From: Bacteroidales bacterium
GTDB taxonomy: Bacteria > Bacteroidota > Bacteroidia > Bacteroidales > Prolixibacteraceae
Assembly (NCBI GenBank): GCA_015654795.1
Contig: JAATGF010000152.1
Location: 37,355 to 101,354 of the forward strand
Direction: 5' to 3'
DNA: 64,000 bases
Program-made: the position numbers and the translations under genes
Shown: one piece after another, positions 1 to 8,449 of the stretch
Numbering within the stretch: position 1 is the first letter of the stretch
Layout of the letters: every line of letters starts with the position of its first letter
Notes under the pieces: generated by a model
The model's database searches: none
What the model was told of the DNA's origin: nothing
The model's input: only the letters and a program-made list of their open reading frames with translations

Positions 1-1408
1 GGCGGACACGCAAAATATCGGTAAGACCAGAGCCTCCGGATGCAAAACTCCTGAGCATGATATCAAGCGATTTAGAAGCTAACTGAGATTGATCTGCATA
101 TAGTTTTCTTCTGCGCTGTGCATCCTGATATAATTGCATAGCCTGATAATACTCGGTTTGGAGTGAATTGACCGTGGTCTTATAATTTTGTGCATTTGCC
201 GATTTTAAAAAGTCTGCCTCGGTTCGCATGGCTTTATACTTCTTCCTGTAAATAGGCAAAGTAACCGTTACCATTGGCATAATCATATCTTTCCCGTTCA
301 TGGCCGATGTTGACATTTCACTCTTATTAATGAGTGAATAATTCAATCCTAAACCTACCATCGGGTAACTCATTCTTGTTACCATTTGCTTGCGCGCTTC
401 GAGCGACTGTTGTTCAAACTGGAGCATTCCAAGCATAGGATTCTTACTTAAAGAACTGTCGGGTATTGCCAGTTTCGATGGTTGAAAGGTGTCTGCAATT
501 AAAGTATCGGACAGAAGGACTACTGAATTTGGTGGTCTGTTCAGGTAACTATTAAACTGTGCGGCAATCGTGTTTACCTGGTTTTTTAACTGTTCAATAT
601 TATTTTGAAGGTCACCAATTTCAATCTGAATCCGGTAAACATCGGAAAGGCCTGAACCTCCGGAAGAGGAACCCATATTACTGCCCTGCATAGGAGATGA
701 TGGCTGATTAGAAACAGCAGTACCCGTATTACCTCCCATCGCGTTCATACCTGATGATCCTGAAGTTGAACTTTGGGTTACAGGTGTTGGACTTATTCTG
801 TTTGATGAGGTAGTACTGTTACCTGCCGGCACTGCTTTGAACCTGACAATAGCCAATCTCTCGATTGTGCGAAGCAGCTCAATATTTTTCTCCGAGATGC
901 GGATATTCTGCTTCACTTTATGCATTTCATACAAGGTACGTTGTACATCATAAAGAACCTGCAATTTGGCATCGCGAAACAATTCGTATTTCGCTTTTGC
1001 CATCAGACTCATTTCATCTTTAGCATTTTTGAGCACCCCGAACCACGGAAACATTTGCATAAGGCGAATATCCGCCACCTGATTTCCGCCTAATAATTCC
1101 ATCGGACTGAGGAAAACTCCAAGACTAACATCAGGATCAGGCAGACTGCCAACCTGCGGTACTTTCTGCAACGCCGCCTCATATTCAGCATATCTCTGCA
1201 AAACAGTGGGATTGTTTTTTACTGCAATCCCGAGATAAACCGATAAGGAATCTTGTTGGGCATTTGCCGAAATAGATTGAAATAGATTGAAATAGATTGA
1301 AACAAAAAAAATTAAATTGTATTTCAGAATATTGCCAATCGTATAGAAACAGATAGAAATAGACCAATTCTGGATTCCTGATGATAGGTAATTATTAGAC
1401 TTTGTCAT
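1..1408 (-). CDS. TolC/CusC-type outer membrane efflux protein, 3' end beyond window
   Basis: Outer membrane channel of a tripartite metal efflux pump, partner of the CusA-type pump just upstream. The open frame runs from an ATG at 1406-1408 to the window edge (about 469 codons). After a hydrophobic segment ending SISANAQ (signal peptide) come the paired helical-hairpin halves typical of TolC/OEP proteins, with recurrent patterns such as YDVQRTLYEMHK and YYQAMQLYQDAQRR. Between the halves is a Ser/Gly/Met-rich insert (about forward 640-830). The start is unusual: the ATG overlaps the last codons of the four-helix-bundle gene by 14 bases, and much of the signal peptide is encoded by GAAATAGATT-type repeats read on this strand. 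A CusB-type adaptor is not in the window and may lie beyond the left edge. Family confident; exact metal inferred from neighbours. Confidence 0.85.
   Translation of the reverse strand, partial: MTKSNNYLSSGIQNWSISICFYTIGNILKYNLIFFVSIYFNLFQSISANAQQDSLSVYLGIAVKNNPTVLQRYAEYEAALQKVPQVGSLPDPDVSLGVFLSPMELLGGNQVADIRLMQMFPWFGVLKNAKDEMSLMAKAKYELFRDAKLQVLYDVQRTLYEMHKVKQNIRISEKNIELLRTIERLAIVRFKAVPAGNSTTSSNRISPTPVTQSSTSGSSGMNAMGGNTGTAVSNQPSSPMQGSNMGSSSGGSGLSDVYRIQIEIGDLQNNIEQLKNQVNTIAAQFNSYLNRPPNSVVLLSDTLIADTFQPSKLAIPDSSLSKNPMLGMLQFEQQSLEARKQMVTRMSYPMVGLGLNYSLINKSEMSTSAMNGKDMIMPMVTVTLPIYRKKYKAMRTEADFLKSANAQNYKTTVNSLQTEYYQAMQLYQDAQRRRKLYADQSQLASKSLDIMLRSFASGGSGLTDILRVR
1269..1362. repeat. GAAATAGATT tandem array, copy 1
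   Basis: Three perfect 10-bp GAAATAGATT units lie at 1269-1298, followed by GAAAC and, after a gap, by GATAGAAATAGA-like degenerate units to about 1362. The array lies inside the 5' end of the outer membrane protein gene and encodes part of its signal peptide. The same motif recurs at 1845-1955 and inside cusA. Confidence 0.8.
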
Positions 1409-1793
1409 GATTTTCTCTAGCCTTTTTTGTTGTAACTGTAATGAAATTATTCAGTTTTACCAGTAATATCGAAGCCATACCATTAATAGTTTCGACTTCT
1501 TCTTTTGTGATTTTTTCTCTCTCGAATAGTAATTCGAACCAGTGTATGAAAGCTTCAAAATGAGAACCCCTTGCGTTGTGGTAAAATCGAACTTTATCAA
1601 GATAATGAAAACGGCCATAACCTTCAGCAATATTTGCTCCAATAGAATCCACAGATCTAAGAAATTGATCCCCAATATGTTTTTTATCTTCAAAACTTAA
1701 TCTGCAATAAATCTTCCACGCTATCGTTGATAACTGCCTGGACAACTTATAGACCTCCAGATTTTTTAGCTCGATGTAATTTTGGCTTTCCAT
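1395..1793 (-). CDS. Four-helix-bundle protein of the 23S rRNA intervening-sequence (IVP/S23, TIGR02436) family
   Basis: A 132-residue protein with the family's hallmarks: an N-terminal IELKNLEVYKLSRQL helix, a central SVDSIGANIAEGYGRF segment, FYHNARGSHFEAFIHWFELL, and a final long helix. Members fold as four-helix bundles and pentamerise; they were first found as ORFs in 23S rRNA intervening sequences, and a relative (Avd) serves diversity-generating retroelements. Function of free-standing copies is unknown. I chose the ATG at 1791-1793; an upstream TTG would add eight residues. Here it sits between cusA and the outer membrane protein gene, where no gene is expected, and is bracketed on both sides by GAAATAGATT-type arrays. 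No reverse transcriptase is present. It looks like an insertion into the efflux operon. Confidence 0.85.
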   Translation of the reverse strand: MESQNYIELKNLEVYKLSRQLSTIAWKIYCRLSFEDKKHIGDQFLRSVDSIGANIAEGYGRFHYLDKVRFYHNARGSHFEAFIHWFELLFEREKITKEEVETINGMASILLVKLNNFITVTTKKARENHDKV

Positions 1794-1844
1794 AGTTTTA
1801 TATTTTAGTTTAAACAATTAATCAAAGGAAAATTTAGAAAAAGA

Positions 1845-1955
1845 AATAATGAAATTCGTAGAAATAATTAGAAATATTTTCTTTGTATTTCCAACCATAT
1901 TTCTATCTGTTTCGATTGTATTTCCAAAAATTTCTATCTATTTCAATCCCCGTTC
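1845..1955. repeat. GAAATA/ATTTC inverted array, copy 2 (overlaps cusA stop)
   Basis: Left half (1845-1880) carries GAAATAATGAAATT and TAGAAATAATTAGAAATA units; the right half (1885-1955) carries the opposite strand as ATTTCTATCTGTTTC and TTTCTATCTATTTCAATC. The array therefore changes orientation near 1882. The cusA stop codon TAG (1938-1940) is part of a GAAATAG unit. Confidence 0.75.
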
Positions 1956-4900
1956 CCTCCACATCGCCTGAAACAATGGAACCACGAACACCGTCATCAC
2001 CTGAATAACCATACCGCCAAACATGGGTATTGCCATTGGAATCATAATATCAGAACCTTTGCCTGTAGATGACAGAACTGGCAATAACGCGATAACTGCA
2101 ACAGCTGTAGTCATCATTGCAGGTCGCACACGTTTCAGTCCGGCAGCGACTACCGCCTCACGAACATCATGAACAGTAGCAGGATGACGGGCTTCAAAAA
2201 CCTGGTGAATATAGGTTCCCATAATGACTCCGTCGTTCGTGGCAATACCAAACAAGGCAATGAATCCTACCCAGACGGCCACACTTAAATTGATGGGGTG
2301 CATCTGAAACATATCCCGCAAATTAATACCCGCCACAGAAAAATTCATAAACCAGCCCTGACCATAAAGCCACAACATGATAAAGCCGCCGGCAAAGGCT
2401 ACAAAAACACCTGAAAAATGAATAAATGACGCAGTAACTGTGCGGAACTGGAAATAGAGCAATAACAATATCAGCAGAAGACTTATAGGAATGACGATCG
2501 CCAATCTTTTTGTAGCCCTCATTTGATGCTCATAATTACCCGCAAATTTATAAGATACGCCGGGAGACAAAACAAGCGCCCCGGAATTCAGTTTCTGTTG
2601 CAAGACTTTAGTCGCCTCTTCCACAACATCTACTTCCGCCTTGCCTTCGTTTTTATCGAAAATAACATACCCATTCAGAAAAGTATTTTCGCTCCTGATC
2701 ATCTGCGCACCGCGCGTATAATCAATATCGGCAATTTCACCCAATGGAATCTGAACACCATTCCCGGCCGGAATTAAGATGCGTTTGAGATCATCCGGAT
2801 TATCACGCAACTCACGCGCATAACGAACACGAATCGGGAAACGCTCCCGTCCTTCAACAGAATTGCTTAGCGCCATCCCTCCTACTGCCACTTGTAAAAC
2901 CTCCTGCACATCGCTTACAGTCATGCCATAGCGAGCCATCGCTTCGCGATTTAGCTTTATTTCGAGATACGGAGCACCAACAGCGCGGTCATAAAATACG
3001 GCAGATGCCTTAATCGAGGGTACATCTTTCAATGCCTGTTCAAGTTGCATCCCCGCCTTTTCGATGGCGTCCAAATCTGGCCCATAGACTTTTAAGCCCA
3101 TCGGAGCACGCATTCCGGTTGAAAGCATTACCAAACGTGTTTCGATAGGTTGCAATTTGGGAGCGGAAGTCAATCCCGGAATATTGGTCACTTTCACAAT
3201 CTCGTTCCAAATATCATTAGGACTCTTTATTTGGGGTCGCCATTGACGAAAATACTCACCATGGCTATCCCGAATAAGAAATGAATGGATATTTTTTGAA
3301 ATAGATTGAAATGAATTGAAATTCATGGAAATATTTGTGTAAGGCCTTTCAACTTCTATCCACTTACCATGAACCAGAATATGAAATATTTCGTTTTCTT
3401 TCTCATACCCAATTGCCTCAATACTACCTATTTCTATTTTATTTCCATTTATTTCAGTCAAATCTCTATTTATTTCTATTTTATTTCCACTTGTATCATC
3501 CTTATTTCCATTTGTTTCTATCGTATTTCTAACTTTCTGTAAATCCAAAACAAAATTCCCATTCTTATCTACTTTAAACATTTCCCGCTGTCCATTCTCG
3601 TCGAGGATATATTCTGAACGATAATTGATTGTATTCTCAAACATTTGCACAGGAGCAGGGTCAAGCGCGGAGTTTACCCTACCCCACTTACCAACAGCGA
3701 CCTCTACCTCAGGAATCGTGGACAGGCGTTTATCGAGTGTTTCAATATATTGAAGGTTCTTTTCGATGCTTGAATGTGGCATACTGGTTGGCATAAGCAG
3801 GAACGAACCTTCATTGAGTGACGGCATAAACTCCTTACCAGTTCCCGGAAACGTTTTTGCAGGCGCCTGCCAAAAAGCGGTTTGCCTGAAACTTTTCCAG
3901 CCCATTTTTTCGGCACCCGTGGCAACAAATCCGAATGATTTATCGAAACCCAGCCAAACCAAAAGACCTAATAATAAGGTAACGCCTGGAATAATGAGAA
4001 ACTTACGTTTGTGTGCTAATGCCCAACGAATGATATCTTCATAGAAATGAACCATCGACATCAAAGCTGCAAGAATAATGGCTATAATTCCGCCAACAAA
4101 TATAAAGTTGGTTAAAATACTGTTATGAGCGCCTAACGGAAGCCACTCAATAGTGAGGTACCAGGCAGCGACAAGCACGGTGATGGCAATATTGATATAG
4201 TTGGGATATTCCTTTTTGCGTTCTGGCCAACGATCTTCGAGCAGATTATTGATACCAATTGCAATTAAAGCCAATGCAGGCCACGCGTTCCATAAAATTA
4301 CAAACAGGATACCTGCGACAAACAAGCCTCCGTTCCAGATTTTACGAATCTTCTTTGTATCAATACGTATCGAAAAGAAAATATGCGTTAAAGTAGGGAG
4401 GACAACAATTCCAAGAATGAAGGCAGAAATCAGTGCAAACGTTTTGGTGAAGGCCAGCGGGTGAAACAGCTTTCCCTCAGCGGCCTGCATGGCAAAAACG
4501 GGAAGGAAACTAACGATGGTGGTTGCGATAGATGTTACAACCGCCGCACGTACTTCGGTGGTTGCAAAATAGATGACCGACATTAATTTTTTCCCGCGAA
4601 TCCCTTTGTTTTCGGGCATTTCCAAATGCCTGAGAATATTCTCCACATCCACAATTCCGATGTCAACCATTACACCAATTGCAATTGCGATGCCCGATAG
4701 AGCAACAATATTGGCTTCAACACCAAAAAGACGCATAAGAATAAAGGTCATTAGCACACCAATCGGAAGTAATCCTGCAACAATTAAAGATGCCCGCAGA
4801 TTCATTACAAGGACAATAATGACGATAATACTTATCAGGATTTCGTGCGACAGCGCAGATTCAAGTGTTCCAATGGTTTCCTTAATCAGTCCTGTACGGT

Positions 4901-5954
4901 CGTAGAATGGAACAATCGTTACTTTAGAAACAGTACCATCGGGCAACGTTTTTTGAGGAAGTCCGCCTTCAATCTCTTTAATTTTATCCTTTACATTGTT
5001 GATGACATCCATTGGATTTGAGCCATAACGGGCAACAACAACTGCGCCAACAGCCTCGGAACCAGATTTATCAAGCCCTCCTCGACGTGTGGCCGGACCA
5101 AATGCAACGCGCGCCACATCTTTAATCCGCACCGGGACGTTATTCCGGACTGCGACCACAGAAATTTCAAGATCATCGAGATTCTTAACATACCCTAAAC
5201 CACGGATAATATACTCAACGTTATTTAATTCCATTGTTTCAGCACCTATGTCGAGGTTGCTTTTACGAACGGCATTCATTACGTCCATAACTGAAACGTT
5301 GAATGCTTTGAGCGCTTCGGGATTTAAGTCGATCTGATATTCCTTAATAAAACCACCTACGGTTGCTACTTCTGAAACCCCTTCGGCGGTTGACAATCCA
5401 TATTTGACGTAAAAATCCTGGATAGTACGAAGTTCCTGAGGATCCCATCCCCCATTGGGGTTACCAGTTTTGGGATTGCGTCCTTCCAAAGTATACCAAT
5501 AAATTTGGCCAAGTGCAGTTGCATCGGGTCCAAGAGTTGGCTGCACTCCGGCAGGCAATGTCCCTGAAGGCAAAGAATTAAGCTTTTCGAGAATGCGCGA
5601 ACGGCTCCAGTAAAATTCTATATTGTCTTTAAAAATGATATAGATAAAAGACATTCCAAACATAGAGGTGCTTCGCACAGTTTCCACACCGGGAATTCCC
5701 AATAAGGCAGTCGTCAAAGGATAGGTGACCTGATCCTGCATATCTTTGGGAGAACGTCCCATCCATTCGGTAGCGACTATCTGCTGATTTTCGCCAATAT
5801 CAGGAATTGCATCCACAGCAATCGGATCACGTGGAAAGAAATCTGATTTCCAGTTGAAAGGCATAAATACCATTCCCAGCACTACAAAAGTGATCAGGAA
5901 AATAAAGGTAATCAGCCTGTTTTCGAGGAAATATTTAACAAGTCGGTTGAACAT
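1938..5954 (-). CDS. cusA: CusA/CzcA-family heavy-metal RND efflux pump
   Basis: Inner membrane proton-driven pump of 1338 residues, longer than the roughly 1040 of E. coli CusA. It starts MFNRLVKYFLENRL, has an N-terminal transmembrane helix, periplasmic pore domains (GRSPKDMQDQVTYPLTT), and the TM4 motif GVMVDIGIVDVENI. The segment LVMLSTGMRAPMGLKVYGPD with methionines resembles the Cu(I)/Ag(I)-type CusA subgroup rather than Zn/Co pumps. The periplasmic loop around residues 803-888 contains a translated GAAATA repeat block rich in N, E, I and K. Another extra hydrophobic stretch around residues 530-610 is common in Bacteroidota homologs. Part of the copper cluster with the lipoprotein upstream and the outer membrane protein downstream. 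The stop codon falls within the repeat array that borders the four-helix-bundle gene. Confidence 0.9.
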   Translation of the reverse strand: MFNRLVKYFLENRLITFIFLITFVVLGMVFMPFNWKSDFFPRDPIAVDAIPDIGENQQIVATEWMGRSPKDMQDQVTYPLTTALLGIPGVETVRSTSMFGMSFIYIIFKDNIEFYWSRSRILEKLNSLPSGTLPAGVQPTLGPDATALGQIYWYTLEGRNPKTGNPNGGWDPQELRTIQDFYVKYGLSTAEGVSEVATVGGFIKEYQIDLNPEALKAFNVSVMDVMNAVRKSNLDIGAETMELNNVEYIIRGLGYVKNLDDLEISVVAVRNNVPVRIKDVARVAFGPATRRGGLDKSGSEAVGAVVVARYGSNPMDVINNVKDKIKEIEGGLPQKTLPDGTVSKVTIVPFYDRTGLIKETIGTLESALSHEILISIIVIIVLVMNLRASLIVAGLLPIGVLMTFILMRLFGVEANIVALSGIAIAIGVMVDIGIVDVENILRHLEMPENKGIRGKKLMSVIYFATTEVRAAVVTSIATTIVSFLPVFAMQAAEGKLFHPLAFTKTFALISAFILGIVVLPTLTHIFFSIRIDTKKIRKIWNGGLFVAGILFVILWNAWPALALIAIGINNLLEDRWPERKKEYPNYINIAITVLVAAWYLTIEWLPLGAHNSILTNFIFVGGIIAIILAALMSMVHFYEDIIRWALAHKRKFLIIPGVTLLLGLLVWLGFDKSFGFVATGAEKMGWKSFRQTAFWQAPAKTFPGTGKEFMPSLNEGSFLLMPTSMPHSSIEKNLQYIETLDKRLSTIPEVEVAVGKWGRVNSALDPAPVQMFENTINYRSEYILDENGQREMFKVDKNGNFVLDLQKVRNTIETNGNKDDTSGNKIEINRDLTEINGNKIEIGSIEAIGYEKENEIFHILVHGKWIEVERPYTNISMNFNSFQSISKNIHSFLIRDSHGEYFRQWRPQIKSPNDIWNEIVKVTNIPGLTSAPKLQPIETRLVMLSTGMRAPMGLKVYGPDLDAIEKAGMQLEQALKDVPSIKASAVFYDRAVGAPYLEIKLNREAMARYGMTVSDVQEVLQVAVGGMALSNSVEGRERFPIRVRYARELRDNPDDLKRILIPAGNGVQIPLGEIADIDYTRGAQMIRSENTFLNGYVIFDKNEGKAEVDVVEEATKVLQQKLNSGALVLSPGVSYKFAGNYEHQMRATKRLAIVIPISLLLILLLLYFQFRTVTASFIHFSGVFVAFAGGFIMLWLYGQGWFMNFSVAGINLRDMFQMHPINLSVAVWVGFIALFGIATNDGVIMGTYIHQVFEARHPATVHDVREAVVAAGLKRVRPAMMTTAVAVIALLPVLSSTGKGSDIMIPMAIPMFGGMVIQVMTVFVVPLFQAMWRERGLK
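3295..3540. repeat. GAAATA-type repeat block inside the cusA reading frame
   Basis: Right arm (3420-3535) has ATTTCTATTTTATTTCC units, left arm (3302-3335) the inverse GAAATAGATTGAAATGAATT; about 85 bases of ordinary-looking sequence lie between. The frame stays open through both arms and encodes peptides such as SGNKIEIN and NGNKIEIG. Same motif family and same inverted layout as at 1845-1955. Confidence 0.75.
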
Positions 5955-5971
5955 GGTATTTTCTTTAAGTG

Positions 5972-6262
5972 TTAATGATGACCACCGTGACCACCGCTGC
6001 TTACTCCCATCCCGGTATGACTATCTGGCATCCTGTCTTGGTTCAAATTAGTGGACTTTGAATTTCGGTAATCATCGTAAGATATCATTTCCATCCCACA
6101 TTTCGGGCATTTATCCGGCTTAGAAGCAATATACTCCTTGTGCATCGGACAAAGATACATCGCATGTTGATTAAGTTGTTTTTGCTGAGCAATATGTCTT
6201 CCACAGGAGGTGAATGCAAACACGGAAACTGTTATCAAAAGAATTGAAATAGGTTTCTTCAT
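5972..6262 (-). CDS. Small lipoprotein with heavy-metal-binding (HMBD, YHS-like) domain
   Basis: A 96-residue exported protein. Residues 1-20 form a lipoprotein signal with lipobox FTSC, so it is probably anchored in a membrane facing the periplasm. Residues 36-60 carry the motif YLCPMHKEYIASKPDKCPKC followed by GMEM, the CPMH...CPKCGM signature of the heavy-metal-binding domain usually fused to the N-terminus of CusB adaptors or copper P-type ATPases. The C-terminus is His/Gly rich (SGGHGGHH). Here the domain is a stand-alone gene 17 bases upstream of cusA. Likely a periplasmic metal-binding or delivery factor (inference). Confidence 0.85.
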   Translation of the reverse strand: MKKPISILLITVSVFAFTSCGRHIAQQKQLNQHAMYLCPMHKEYIASKPDKCPKCGMEMISYDDYRNSKSTNLNQDRMPDSHTGMGVSSGGHGGHH

Positions 6263-6301
6263 TTTTATATCTGCCTATTCACATTTATAACATACTTAGT
6301 G

Positions 6302-6326
6302 TGGACAGGGAACTATCCCCTGTCCA
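6302..6326. other. Perfect 9-bp hairpin between genes
   Basis: TGGACAGGG (6302-6310) pairs with CCCTGTCCA (6318-6326) around a 7-base loop. No U-tract follows on the minus strand, so it is not a clear intrinsic terminator; it may be an mRNA-processing or stabilising hairpin. Confidence 0.45.
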
Positions 6327-6531
6327 ACAACTAAAAAAATCACCTTTCAAACCTTACGTCAAATAATGGAGGGCAATTATGAAATTTAATGACATCCTCC
6401 TAAATATTGCAATATATTACTGCTGCAATGACCAGCATACGAAGCAGTCATGCTGAAAATGCAAAAGTATGATACAATACAATGACAATAATTGATTTAT
6501 TCAGTATAAATAGATATAAATGCGAATTAAA

Positions 6532-7119
6532 TTATTTAATATTCTGGCTTTCGAGAAAATGATTGATTTTATAATGCTTGTGAAATTGGTCGTATTCGCC
6601 CAGTGAAGCATCGGTCTTGAATTGGCTGTCAATAGCGTCATGCAACGTATGATTTCCAGAGAAAGTAGCCTTGAGATTTAATAGTGTTAATTCCAAAATC
6701 CCATCTCCGCCACCTCTGCTAAAATAATAAGTTGTAGTTGTTTTGACACCTGCCTGATGAGACACAGTCTTGGCTGTTTCTTTGGTGTAAATCCAAAGCG
6801 CCCCTTTGTCTGCGAGTGGAAAGTGCTCGTTATTCTGAAAACGGACAACCTTTTCATCGCAAAGCTGGTAACCCCATGTCTCGGCCTTTTTAAGATCGTA
6901 AGACTTGCCTTCGTGGACAACTGTTATAAAATCTTTGCCTAGAAAATTGTTGAGTTTTATTTTGTGCTTTTCGGTAGCACAATCGATACCATATTCCATT
7001 TTACCAGATGTGTAGTCGGCAAATGTTTTAAAAACGCCGCTCTTTTGTGCAAACGAAGAAACGGAACTCAAAATAAGGGCTGCAAAAACTGCGCTCCTAA
7101 TAAAATATATTGATTTCAT
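6532..7119 (-). CDS. Exported protein of unknown function in the copper cluster
   Basis: About 195 residues from the ATG at 7117-7119, which begins a clean signal peptide (MKSIYFIRSAVFAALILSS, cleavage after SSFA). An earlier ATG would add 11 hydrophobic residues. The mature part is probably beta-rich, with a pair of cysteines (GIDCATEK, QLCDEK) and a His/Tyr-rich C-terminus (GEYDQFHKHYKINHFLES). I do not recognise the family. Position between the HMA-domain gene and the metal-binding lipoprotein suggests a periplasmic or outer membrane role in metal handling, but nothing in the sequence proves metal binding. Confidence 0.75.
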   Translation of the reverse strand: MKSIYFIRSAVFAALILSSVSSFAQKSGVFKTFADYTSGKMEYGIDCATEKHKIKLNNFLGKDFITVVHEGKSYDLKKAETWGYQLCDEKVVRFQNNEHFPLADKGALWIYTKETAKTVSHQAGVKTTTTYYFSRGGGDGILELTLLNLKATFSGNHTLHDAIDSQFKTDASLGEYDQFHKHYKINHFLESQNIK

Positions 7120-7191
7120 AATGATTATACTTATTGATTTTAATAAATTCAAAGAATGAATATGATTTTTAAAAGTCTATTAACCTGGTAT

Positions 7192-7593
7192 TTACTTCGT
7201 CCTGTCATACTTGCAGCAACCGGGTAAAGCATCGTAAGCTTTATCATCGGCTTTCACTAAGTCATTGTCATGACCGGCAGCTGCAACTTTCTTTGCAATC
7301 ACTTCCAGGTTCGTCTTTGCCGGATCGAATGTTACAGAGAGTATCTTACTTTTTTTGTCCCAGTCTGCTTTAGAAACACCATCGAACGTTACCGCTTTTT
7401 CGATACGGGCTTTGCACATATCGCATTCACCTGAAACTTTGAGTGTTTCGGTTTTTGCAGAGGCCATATCCATTTTAGAATCTGTTTTAGTCTTGGACAT
7501 GTCCATTTTTGAATGATCGTGCATTTGGGCATAGGAGTTAGCACCCAATACCATTGTCAATAAGACAATTATAATAATTTTTACAGTTTTCAT
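7192..7593 (-). CDS. Periplasmic heavy-metal-associated (HMA) domain protein
   Basis: A 133-residue protein with a signal peptide (cleavage near NSYAQ), a His/Met/Lys-rich linker (MHDHSKMDMSKTKTDSKMDM) and a C-terminal HMA fold. The metal site is GECDMCKARIEKAV (CxxC at about residues 57-60); a second Cys pair (GCCKYD) sits near the C-terminus. HMA domains bind Cu(I) and pass it to partner proteins. The Met/His-rich linker resembles other periplasmic copper scavengers. It lies between the unknown exported protein and the HYC_CC_PP gene. Copper binding is strongly suggested, the partner is inferred. Confidence 0.88.
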   Translation of the reverse strand: MKTVKIIIIVLLTMVLGANSYAQMHDHSKMDMSKTKTDSKMDMASAKTETLKVSGECDMCKARIEKAVTFDGVSKADWDKKSKILSVTFDPAKTNLEVIAKKVAAAGHDNDLVKADDKAYDALPGCCKYDRTK

Positions 7594-7697
7594 AATCTTA
7601 AAATATTGATATTAATGTCTTGAATAATAGAAATAAAAATTCATTAGCAAAGAAATTTACATAACTTTCCTGCTAAATAACAGTAACGACATTAGTA

Positions 7698-8117
7698 TCA
7701 AATACGGAACACACAAATGTTGGGCAAGCTGACAGCGCTCACCATAAAATTACCTGGCGGACTGACATTTGTGCAAATAAGACTTAAAGCTGATAAGGTA
7801 TGAATCTGTGAATCTACAGGAATATCAAAAACCTGCAAAATGTTTTGCGAAAAAGCTTTAAAATCAGAAAACGAAGGGGCATAATTGTTCTCTACAGCAA
7901 AAACTGAAACCTTGTTTGTGCAGCAGTGAGAACTGATATGCTTCCCGGGTGAATGGCACTGATCAACGGAACTCTCCATACCACATGAAGCCACCGCACC
8001 CAAAACAGATACTTTGGAAGCTGCAGCTCTACCACCACAATAATGTGTTGAGATGGTAAGATGCATCACCGAAAGCAGGATGAGCAATGAAAATGATATG
8101 GATAAAAACTTCTTCAT
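7698..8117 (-). CDS. HYC_CC_PP family protein
   Basis: A 139-residue protein with an N-terminal signal/anchor and the three motifs that name this Bacteroidota family: THYCGG at residues 24-29, HCC (SSHCCTNK) near 65, and a PP pair (VSPPGN) near 121. Members are regularly found with copper-resistance genes; their biochemical role is not established. The Cys/His content fits metal binding. It is the first gene of the cluster, with a TATATTTG-type -7 box on the minus strand about 38 bases upstream. Confidence 0.88.
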   Translation of the reverse strand: MKKFLSISFSLLILLSVMHLTISTHYCGGRAAASKVSVLGAVASCGMESSVDQCHSPGKHISSHCCTNKVSVFAVENNYAPSFSDFKAFSQNILQVFDIPVDSQIHTLSALSLICTNVSPPGNFMVSAVSLPNICVFRI

Positions 8118-8154
8118 ATGAAACTATAAACGATTACCCGTTAAAATAGTTTTG

Positions 8155-8162
8155 CAAATATA
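8155..8162 (-). promoter_or_regulatory. Putative Bacteroidota -7 box for the copper cluster
   Basis: TATATTTG on the minus strand matches TANNTTTG. No clear TTTG -33 box is seen at 19-21 bases, so this is tentative. Confidence 0.4.
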
Positions 8163-8221
8163 TGACAAAAAACTTTATAAAAAAAATTCTAAAATTTGAA
8201 GGGTGTACAACAAAATTCATA

Positions 8222-8449
8222 GTAAGGGATCAAGACAGAATTCCGGGGGAAGATATCTAAGAATGCATAGTAAAATGGATTTGAACACGGATGCCGGTTT
8301 CATTGAGGTCCGGAAATACAGATTATGGAGCACTAAATACCCATAAAATTGTCACCAGCGAAAGGAGCCCGAAGTTGGTATGAGGAAGGTACGGAGTTGG
8401 TACGGACCAAATACGAAGGAAGTGGGAGCCTTTATCGATACGATAAAGG
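8222..8449 (-). repeat. CGTACC/hairpin interspersed element, copy 1
   Basis: On the minus strand it begins with the hairpin CCTTTATCG-TAT-CGATAAAGG (8429-8449), continues through spaced GTACC motifs, a TGACAATTTTATGGGTATTTAG block, and ends in GGAATTCTGTCTTGATCCC. Very similar blocks occur at 19773-20003 and 38852-38975. The only ORF across it looks like a chance frame. Confidence 0.75.

Noticed and set aside
1395..1817. Diversity-generating retroelement, suggested by the Avd-like protein
   Set aside because: No reverse transcriptase and no template/variable repeat pair in the window.
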